A stretch of 10,086 nucleotides of DNA from an uncultured Catenibacterium sp. GTDB lineage: Bacteria; Bacillota_I; Bacilli_A; Erysipelotrichales; Coprobacillaceae. This document shows, piece after piece, positions 5,101 to 10,086 of this stretch; position 1 is the stretch's first letter, and every line of letters starts with the position of its first letter. A program made the translations under genes and the position numbers. The stretch is taken from NCBI RefSeq assembly GCF_900540665.1, contig NZ_UQGV01000080.1, forward strand, positions 1 through 10,086. Reading direction: 5' to 3'. The notes beneath the pieces were generated by a model. The model had not been told where the DNA came from. It made no database searches and saw nothing but the letters and a program-made list of their open reading frames with translations.

Positions 5101-6565
5101 AGTCTTCAAATAAGCATGCACCATTTGTTTCAATGACATGTTTGTAGTAATCAAATGATTTCTTCTTATAACGTTTATAAGTACCATTACCTAGATCATC
5201 ACAATCTACATAGATAAAACCATAACGTTTAGACATCTGTTTTGTAGATTCAGAAACAATATCAATACATCCCCAAGATGTATAGCCCATGAGGTCTACA
5301 CCATCTTCTACAATCGCATTATACATTTCTTTAAAATGTGCATCAAAGTAATCAATTCTATACTGATCATCTACAGTACCATTCACTAATTCATCCTTAG
5401 CACCTAAACCATTTTCTACTACAAATAATGGCTTTCTATAACGATCATATAAATCTACTAAAGAGATTCTTAAACCAATAGGGTCAATCTGCCATCCCCA
5501 GTCAGATGATGGAATATATGGGTTCTTAATAGCCACATTAGTGTTAGCTGCAGTCTTCTTTAAACCGTTGTCATCTTTTGCGACACAGCTAGATGAATAA
5601 TAAGAGAATGAAACGAAATCAACTGGATATTCCTTCATAATCTTTAAGTCATCTGGTTCCATCTTGATATTGATGCCTTCATTCTTGAACTTAGATAATA
5701 AGTATGCTGGATATTCACCAAATACCTGTGTATCGCTATAACAATATGTACTTCTCATATCCTGCTGAGCCTGTAAAACATCTTCAGGTTTACATGTATA
5801 TGGGTAATAAGTAAGTTTTGTTAACATACAACCTACTTTAGCATCTGGTCTTGCTTCATGTACGATCTTAGTTGCAAGTGCACTCGCTACAAACTGATGA
5901 TGCATAGCCTGGAAGATAACTTCATTGAAGTTCTTACCTGGGAAACGATCTTTAATAAGTGCACCTGTAGTATATGGGTGTCTGATCATAGAGTCTACTT
6001 CATTGAAAGTAAGCCAATATTTTACTTTATCCTTGTATCTATCCACAATGACTTCACAATAATGTACAAACATATCAATAACTTCTCTTGAATACCATCC
6101 ATCATAGTTCAATACAAGATTAATAGGTGGTTCATAATGAGAAATAGTGACTAATGGTTCAATACCATATTTTAAACATTCATCAAAGACATCATCATAG
6201 AACTTTAAGCCTTCTTCATTAGGTACTGCATCATCACCATTAGGGAAGATTCTTGCCCAGGCAATAGATAAACGGAAAACTTTAAATCCCATTTCTGCGA
6301 ATAACTTAATATCTTCTTTGTAATGGTGGTATCCATCTGCACCATGTCTTTTTGGATAATAAACTTCATCCTGTGTTTTTAATGCTTCTTCGATATCAGC
6401 TGTAGTGACTTCATTTTGTTTCTTATAGTCCTGTACATCTACATCTAAATGGCTTCTAGCACAGTCTGAGACAGTAATACCTTTACCGCCTTCATTCCAT
6501 CCACCTTCATACTGATTGGCAGCGACAGCACCGCCCCATAAAAATCCTTCTGGAAATTGTTTCAT
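5099..6565 (-). CDS. 6-phospho-beta-glucosidase, glycoside hydrolase family 1
   Basis: This is a 488-residue GH1 (beta/alpha)8 enzyme of full family length. The N-terminal FLWGGAVAANQYEGG at 8-22 is the GH1 signature. The acid/base E189 lies in TFNEV and the nucleophile E384 in VVENG. The stretch S438...K446-R-Y448 in SESTKQMSKRYGFIYVD is the phosphate-binding pattern that separates phospho-glucosidases from plain glucosidases. It would hydrolyse 6-phospho-beta-glucosides such as cellobiose 6-phosphate or phospho-aryl-glucosides in the cytoplasm, after uptake by a PTS. No PTS gene, antiterminator or regulator is adjacent, so the transporter must be elsewhere. Its own terminator and a candidate promoter make it monocistronic. 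AGAGGA lies about 8 nt before the ATG. The exact sugar cannot be told from sequence. Confidence 0.94.
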   Translation of the reverse strand: MKQFPEGFLWGGAVAANQYEGGWNEGGKGITVSDCARSHLDVDVQDYKKQNEVTTADIEEALKTQDEVYYPKRHGADGYHHYKEDIKLFAEMGFKVFRLSIAWARIFPNGDDAVPNEEGLKFYDDVFDECLKYGIEPLVTISHYEPPINLVLNYDGWYSREVIDMFVHYCEVIVDRYKDKVKYWLTFNEVDSMIRHPYTTGALIKDRFPGKNFNEVIFQAMHHQFVASALATKIVHEARPDAKVGCMLTKLTYYPYTCKPEDVLQAQQDMRSTYCYSDTQVFGEYPAYLLSKFKNEGINIKMEPDDLKIMKEYPVDFVSFSYYSSSCVAKDDNGLKKTAANTNVAIKNPYIPSSDWGWQIDPIGLRISLVDLYDRYRKPLFVVENGLGAKDELVNGTVDDQYRIDYFDAHFKEMYNAIVEDGVDLMGYTSWGCIDIVSESTKQMSKRYGFIYVDCDDLGNGTYKRYKKKSFDYYKHVIETNGACLFED

Positions 6566-6591
6566 ATTATGTGTCCTCTTCTTTCATGTTT

Positions 6592-6597
6592 ATTATA
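6592..6597 (-). promoter_or_regulatory. Candidate -10 of the phospho-beta-glucosidase gene
   Basis: TATAAT on the minus strand (6597-6592) is preceded at 18 bp by a poor -35, TTAAAG. Initiation near 6585 would leave a leader of about 20 nt with the AGAGGA site. I see no catabolite-response element matching WTGNAANCGNWNNCW in the gap. Confidence 0.5.
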
Positions 6598-6633
6598 CAT
6601 AGAATAGGAATTAAACTTTAAGATTTCCTAGAA

Positions 6634-6661
6634 ATGAAAAAAGAACAGTTTCCTGTTCTTT
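6634..6661 (-). terminator. Intrinsic terminator of the parAB operon
   Basis: A 9-bp minus-strand stem, AAAGAACAG (6661-6653) with CTGTTCTTT (6648-6640), is closed by a GAAA tetraloop and followed by TTTTCATTT. The parB stop codon (6662-6660) overlaps the start of the stem. Confidence 0.9.
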
Positions 6662-7547
6662 AGATATCTTCTATTACACCCATGATTTCTAGAATACGAT
6701 TTAAGTCTTCTGTATCAGAATACTTAAGAGTAATTGTTTTTTCTTCAACCTTTACTTTAGTGCGGAACTTCTTTCTTAATAAATCTTCTGCATATGTATA
6801 AGTTGTATTCTTTTCTTTTTTAGGTGCATTTTTACGTTTCTGAGCAAGTTTATATCCTCTGACTATATCTTCTACCTGACGTACAGAAAGCTTCTCCTTA
6901 ATAGCACGATTGGCAATTTTAAGAGCAGTTTCATCATCTAAACCAACTAATGGTCTAATATGTCCCATAGAAAGAATACCTTCAAGAATATACTGCTGGA
7001 GCTTCTCATTGATATTAAGAAGTCTTAAAGTATTAGTCACATGTGTTCTTGATTTTCCAATACGACCAGCTAATTCTTCCTGAGTTAGATTCATCTTATC
7101 CATCATGGCTTTATAAGCCTGTGCTTCTTCTATCGCATTAAGATCTTCTCTTTGAATGTTTTCAAGAAGCGCAATTTCCATCATCTGATCATCAGTGAAG
7201 TCGACAATGATTGCAGGCACTTCTGTTAATCCTGCAATATTCGCTCCTCTAAATCTTCTTTCACCAGCTACAATATCATAACCATGAATAGATTTCTTTA
7301 ATAGAATTGGCTGTAAGATACCGTGTTCTTTAATAGACTGTGCTAATTCATTCAGTTTATCCTGATCAAAGTGTTTTCTAGGCTGATAAGGATTTGGTCT
7401 GATCAAATCAATAGAAACCTTTTCCTGTGAGTATTCATTAGAATTACTTTCAATCGCAGAAATCATTGATTGAAGATCTCCACCAGTAGATGTTGTATCA
7501 AATATTGCATCTAATCCTTTACTTAAACGTTTTTTCTTATCTGCCAT
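6660..7547 (-). CDS. parB: Chromosome partitioning protein ParB (Spo0J type)
   Basis: This 295-residue protein binds parS DNA and, as known for the family, forms a CTP-dependent sliding clamp near the origin that ParA segregates and SMC loads onto. The order is standard. A ParA-stimulating N terminus (KRLSKGLDAIF at 6-16) comes first, then the N-terminal CTPase domain with IRPNPYQPRKHF at 49-60, GERRFRG at 95-101 and ENIQRED at 129-135. A helix-turn-helix from about LTQEELAGRIGKSRTHVTN (154-172) and a C-terminal dimerisation region follow. The last residue of the GERRxRA box is G rather than A, a mild variation. The ATG overlaps the parA stop by 11 bp, with an AGGTGG-like site inside parA. 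I found no intact parS consensus in the window. Confidence 0.96.
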   Translation of the reverse strand: MADKKKRLSKGLDAIFDTTSTGGDLQSMISAIESNSNEYSQEKVSIDLIRPNPYQPRKHFDQDKLNELAQSIKEHGILQPILLKKSIHGYDIVAGERRFRGANIAGLTEVPAIIVDFTDDQMMEIALLENIQREDLNAIEEAQAYKAMMDKMNLTQEELAGRIGKSRTHVTNTLRLLNINEKLQQYILEGILSMGHIRPLVGLDDETALKIANRAIKEKLSVRQVEDIVRGYKLAQKRKNAPKKEKNTTYTYAEDLLRKKFRTKVKVEEKTITLKYSDTEDLNRILEIMGVIEDI

Positions 7548-8307
7548 TTCTGCTCACCACCTCTTTCGCAAGTCTTGCGTAAGACTTAGCGCCTTCGCTA
7601 CGTGAATCATAATCAAAGATTGAAAGACCTGCAGAAGGTGCTTCTGATAACTTTACATTTCTAGGTATCACTGTTTTATAAACTTTATCTTTAAAGTATT
7701 TACGTACTTCCTGTGTTACTTCTACACCTAGATTAGTACGTGAATCAAGCATAGTTAATAATACACCTTCAATTGTCAAATTACGGTTAAATACTGACTG
7801 TGTTAATAAAATAGTATTTAGAAGCTGTGTTAACCCTTCTAGTGCATAATATTCACACTGAACAGGAATTAAGACACTATCTGCAGCTGTGAGGGCATTT
7901 GTGTTTAATAAACCTAAGGCAGGTGGACAATCAATGATAATATAATCATATTGATCTCTGACACTTTCCATAGCCTTTCTTAAACGTTTTTCTCTTCCCT
8001 TTGGCACAGCTGATAATTGTACTTCTACACCAGCTAAGTCAATGCTTGCAGGTGCCACATCTAGATGTGGTATTTCACTATGTTTGATGATTGACTCAAT
8101 GGGTACTTCATCAATAAGTACATCATAAGTTGTTTTTTCTAAACTAGAACGATCTATTCCAATACCCTGCGTCGCATTAGACTGAGCGTCCATATCTACA
8201 AGTAATACTTTCTTCTTCATAAGTGCAAGTGCTGCACATAAATTAATACTAGTGGTTGTTTTTCCTACGCCACCTTTTTGGTTTGTAATTGCGATTACTT
8301 TGCCCAT
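7537..8307 (-). CDS. parA: Chromosome partitioning ATPase ParA (Soj type)
   Basis: This 256-residue ATPase dimerises on nucleoid DNA with ATP and is stimulated by ParB to segregate origins; in B. subtilis the homologue Soj also controls DnaA. The deviant Walker A KGGVGKTT is at 11-18, with signature K11 and K16. LLVDMDAQ at 35-42 is the A' motif and IIIDCPP at 123-129 the Walker B. The C-terminal half carries VIPRNVKLSEAPSAGLSI at 213-230, typical of chromosomal ParA. The start is ATG 8307, 7 nt from a strong AAGGAGG; an in-frame GTG one codon earlier would sit too close. The gene has its own extended -10 promoter, and its stop lies inside the parB start region, so the two are coupled. Confidence 0.97.
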   Translation of the reverse strand: MGKVIAITNQKGGVGKTTTSINLCAALALMKKKVLLVDMDAQSNATQGIGIDRSSLEKTTYDVLIDEVPIESIIKHSEIPHLDVAPASIDLAGVEVQLSAVPKGREKRLRKAMESVRDQYDYIIIDCPPALGLLNTNALTAADSVLIPVQCEYYALEGLTQLLNTILLTQSVFNRNLTIEGVLLTMLDSRTNLGVEVTQEVRKYFKDKVYKTVIPRNVKLSEAPSAGLSIFDYDSRSEGAKSYARLAKEVVSRNGR

Positions 8308-8334
8308 CACATAACCTCCTTATTCGCATTCTTA

Positions 8335-8343
8335 ATTATATCA
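8335..8343 (-). promoter_or_regulatory. Extended -10 promoter of parAB
   Basis: The minus strand reads TGATATAAT (8343-8335), a perfect extended -10 without a good -35 in the T-rich stretch upstream. Initiation near 8328 gives a leader of about 20 nt holding AAGGAGG. The upstream T-rich tract doubles as the tail of the psd terminator. Confidence 0.65.
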
Positions 8344-8359
8344 TAAAACTCTTTAAACA

Positions 8360-8393
8360 AAACAAAAAGAATGAGAAGGTATAAACCTTCTCA
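8360..8393 (-). terminator. Intrinsic terminator of the pssA-psd operon
   Basis: A 9-bp minus-strand stem, TGAGAAGGT (8393-8385) with ACCTTCTCA (8380-8372), has a TTAT loop and is followed by TTCTTTTTGTTTTG. The ascending arm is part of a tandem 12-bp duplication spanning the psd stop codon. Confidence 0.88.
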
Positions 8394-8409
8394 CTATCCT
8401 TCTCACTAT
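8386..8409. repeat. Tandem 12-bp duplication at the psd stop codon
   Basis: CCTTCTCACTAT occurs twice without a gap (8386-8397 and 8398-8409). One copy contains the psd stop (8408-8406) and is followed on the minus strand by an adjacent TGA. The other copy supplies the ascending arm of the terminator. Either copy could in principle pair with the descending arm at 8372-8379. Confidence 0.85.
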
Positions 8410-9266
8410 TTTAGTGTACCGATACGTTCTCCCATGAGAACACGTACTTCATCATCATTTTTTGAATGATTGAGAATGTCTTCATCAATCTCTACTACAT
8501 CTTTCTTAATGAATAAGACAACTGTACTACCGCCAAATTCAAAATAGCCTTTTTCTTCACCACGTTTGAATGATTGTTTATGAAGATTTGTAATCTTACC
8601 TACCATCATAGCCCCTACTTCCATCTGGACTACATCCCCAAAATGTTTTGTATGTAGAACTGTATAGGCACGGCTATTTGTTTTATAGATAGGATAATAA
8701 TCGCTCGCAATCGGATTAACTGTATGAAAAATACCTTTAATAAAGTGTTCCTTTTCTGCAGTCCCATCATCGATAAAATGATAGTGATGATAATCATCTA
8801 CTGTAAGTCTAAATACAAGACATAGACCGCCTCTATATTCATCAGCGAGTGTAGGGCTCATTAGTAAGTCTTCAATTGTATAAACTGAATTCTTGATTTT
8901 AAGTTGTAATGAATCTGCAATAGGATAGACAGTTAATTTACTATCACAAGGCGCAATCAATGTACTTTCATCCTCATCAATATGTCTTACACCATCTTTA
9001 ATAGTACGTGTAAAGAAGTCATTGTAAGAATGATAGCTCTGTGATTCATATAAATTCAAATCTATATTGTTCTTCTCTACAAAAGACGTGATCTGTCCTT
9101 TAGATAAAGAAGAATTCATAAAAGCACCACCAATTTCTGTAATAACAGGCTGAGTAAGTACTTTTAGTAAGCATCTTCCTGCAAGTGATCCGTATAGCTT
9201 CTCTAAGAATAAATCCTGAGACTGATCATAATCTAATTTTTCACCATTACGTTTGAATATTGCCAT
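8406..9266 (-). CDS. psd: Phosphatidylserine decarboxylase proenzyme
   Basis: This 286-residue proenzyme decarboxylates phosphatidylserine to phosphatidylethanolamine at the membrane. The self-cleavage motif is GGST at 245-248, where scission between G246 and S247 would create the pyruvoyl group and a 40-residue alpha chain. FGGSTVVLF here corresponds to the LGST motif of the E. coli enzyme and resembles clostridial-type PSDs. The conserved histidine region DDYHHYHFID is at 157-166, with further conserved blocks at PIYKTNSRAYTVL and VEVGAMMVGKI-like 216-225. The ATG lies one base after the pssA stop (TAA-T-ATG), with AAAGGTG inside the end of pssA somewhat far away, so translation is probably coupled. 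Pairing with pssA supports the assignment: product of one enzyme is substrate of the next. Confidence 0.95.
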   Translation of the reverse strand: MAIFKRNGEKLDYDQSQDLFLEKLYGSLAGRCLLKVLTQPVITEIGGAFMNSSLSKGQITSFVEKNNIDLNLYESQSYHSYNDFFTRTIKDGVRHIDEDESTLIAPCDSKLTVYPIADSLQLKIKNSVYTIEDLLMSPTLADEYRGGLCLVFRLTVDDYHHYHFIDDGTAEKEHFIKGIFHTVNPIASDYYPIYKTNSRAYTVLHTKHFGDVVQMEVGAMMVGKITNLHKQSFKRGEEKGYFEFGGSTVVLFIKKDVVEIDEDILNHSKNDDEVRVLMGERIGTLK

Positions 9267-9267
9267 A

Positions 9268-9900
9268 TTAAATTAGTACGACACCTTTAATAACAAGAAT
9301 AATTAAAAGGATAATACCAAAGCCTATAAGACCTAATACACCCTTAAAGTCTGGCTTGAATACTTTAATATTAAGTACAAATAAAATACCCACAACAAGT
9401 AATCCAATTAAATAAATAAACTGAACCTGTGGTACTGCAAGCCATACTGTTAAACAGTAGATCATTGGAAAAATTAGAGATGAAGATGTAACAGGTAATC
9501 CCTGATAATACTTTCTTTTTTCAGTTGTCTGCTGCTGTCTCATATCCTCCATCACATTGAAATATCCTAGACGAATGACAGCACCAAGAATATATATAAT
9601 AAAGATGATTAAACAAGGGAAACTGTTGAATCCCATTGAATAGGCAATGATTGCAGGATAAACACCAAAACTGATTAAATCTACAAGAGAATCAATCTGA
9701 ATACCAAACTCCTTTTCTTCTTCTGTTCTATCCTTTTTTGAACGTGCAACGATACCATCGAAAGAATCAAAAAAGCCACAAAGCATAAGACAGAATAACG
9801 CCAAAACATAATTGTGTTCAAATGCGAAGTGAGTTCCGACAATCGCACTGATTAAACTACAATATGTTAGAATGACTGTATAGTTGTAATAACCAATCAT
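9268..9900 (-). CDS. pssA: CDP-diacylglycerol--serine O-phosphatidyltransferase
   Basis: This 210-residue membrane enzyme condenses CDP-diacylglycerol with L-serine to give phosphatidylserine. The CDP-alcohol phosphotransferase signature is complete: D45-xx-D48-G-xx-A52-R53, then G66-xxx-D70-xxx-D74, which hold the metal ions and the CDP group. Several hydrophobic segments follow at about 78-125, 140-170 and 185-210. I choose ATG 9900, 18 codons into the longest frame. It has AAGGAAAGGTG just upstream and gives the normal start close to the first membrane segment. A perfect extended -10 at 9945-9937 would exclude the upstream ATG (9954) from the transcript. It forms an operon with psd and follows the rRNA terminator. 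Confidence 0.93.
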   Translation of the reverse strand: MIGYYNYTVILTYCSLISAIVGTHFAFEHNYVLALFCLMLCGFFDSFDGIVARSKKDRTEEEKEFGIQIDSLVDLISFGVYPAIIAYSMGFNSFPCLIIFIIYILGAVIRLGYFNVMEDMRQQQTTEKRKYYQGLPVTSSSLIFPMIYCLTVWLAVPQVQFIYLIGLLVVGILFVLNIKVFKPDFKGVLGLIGFGIILLIILVIKGVVLI

Positions 9901-9936
9901 ACAATTCACCTTTCCTTCTTTTTTATAATCGGGTTC

Positions 9937-9945
9937 ATTATAGCA
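9937..9945 (-). promoter_or_regulatory. Extended -10 promoter of pssA-psd
   Basis: The minus strand reads TGCTATAAT (9945-9937), matching the extended -10 consensus; no clear -35 is seen. Initiation near 9930 gives a leader of about 30 nt with the AAGGAAAGG site, and supports the pssA start at 9900. Confidence 0.65.
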
Positions 9946-9985
9946 TGAATGCATATTGAATGATAGTTATTTAAGTTCTTTCTGT

Positions 9986-10016
9986 AAATAAAAAATAGCC
10001 TGTTCAAGGCTATTTT
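9986..10016 (-). terminator. Intrinsic terminator after the 5S rRNA gene
   Basis: A 9-bp minus-strand stem, AAAATAGCC (10016-10008) with GGCTATTTT (10000-9992), encloses TTGAACA and continues into TTATTTAC. It lies about 25 nt past the 5S 3' end and would end the rRNA operon before the pssA promoter. Confidence 0.85.
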
Positions 10017-10040
10017 CTCGTTTATTACAATAAAAAAAGG

Positions 10041-10086
10041 ACCTGGCAGCTTGCTATTGTCGCGTCTTCACACTATCGTCGCCGTT
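10041..10086 (-). rRNA. rrf: 5S ribosomal RNA, 3' part (cut by window edge)
   Basis: The minus strand ends in GCTGCCAGGT, the usual 5S 3' terminus that pairs with the 5' end. It is preceded by GGCGACGATAGTGTGAAG, matching the conserved 5S helix IV/loop E region (typically GCCGATGGTAGTGTGGGG). About 46 nt of the roughly 110-115 nt gene are present; the 5' part and any 23S and 16S genes lie beyond the right edge. The exact mature 3' end could be a base or two either way. Confidence 0.88.

Noticed and set aside
5858..6091. Plus-strand open frame opposite the phospho-beta-glucosidase
   Set aside because: It lies wholly inside an intact GH1 gene on the other strand and shows no family features or start signals.
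6566..6640. Catabolite-response element or LicT-type antiterminator before the phospho-glucosidase
   Set aside because: No sequence matching the cre consensus and no RAT-like hairpin overlapping a terminator was seen; the hairpin present belongs to the end of parB.
7592..7607. ACGTGAATCA at the parA 3' end as a possible parS site
   Set aside because: Only the right half resembles TGTTTCACGTGAAACA (about 10 of 16 overall) and the left half is not palindromic. It lies in codons for D-S-R-S-E of ParA. No better match was seen in the window.
9901..9954. Longer pssA N terminus starting at 9954
   Set aside because: The extra 18 residues are hydrophilic, no ribosome binding site precedes that ATG, and the likely -10 element lies downstream of it.

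Overview
The window reads as AT-rich, tightly packed chromosomal DNA from a low-GC Gram-positive bacterium (Firmicutes/Bacillota). A gut-type Erysipelotrichia lineage is my best guess, but that placement is inference. The support is soj/spo0J-type parAB, a DUF951 gene with ychF nearby, a class B sortase, a secreted NodB-fold deacetylase, PTS-type phospho-beta-glucosidase metabolism and strong AAGGAGG-like ribosome binding sites. Most of it is housekeeping sequence. No gene-free stretch exceeds 300 bases; the longest (3206-3407) holds a terminator and a likely non-coding RNA gene with its own promoter.

Layout, right to left (nearly everything is on the minus strand). The right edge holds the 3' part of a 5S rRNA and its terminator, so an rRNA operon feeds into the window. 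An extended -10 promoter then drives pssA-psd, two consecutive enzymes making phosphatidylethanolamine from CDP-diacylglycerol and serine. After a terminator with a tandem 12-bp duplication comes parA-parB, with its own promoter and overlapping frames. A monocistronic GH1 6-phospho-beta-glucosidase follows. Next is a COG2509-type FAD protein whose stop overlaps the start of a DUF951 gene. Between 3367 and 3241 lies an unidentified RNA of about 125 nt, with a sigma-A-like promoter and a long helix joining its two ends.

The only plus-strand genes are a PAP2-family membrane phosphatase and a secreted polysaccharide deacetylase (1976-3205). Both are envelope functions, and they lie between DUF951 and ychF, which are usually neighbours. 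From a divergent promoter region, ychF runs leftward and is translationally coupled to a class B sortase gene. The sortase terminator is followed within 4 nt by what looks like the 5' end of a group II intron (GUGUG plus the first domain I hairpins). That is the insertion pattern known for class C introns.

The parAB, DUF951 and ychF set suggests a position near the replication origin, by analogy with other Firmicutes. Both edges lie in sequence that is normally multicopy (group II intron and rRNA), so the window may be a whole short-read contig. The two items most worth following up are the unidentified RNA at 3241-3367 and the intron end at 1-47. I found no convincing novel multi-gene system.
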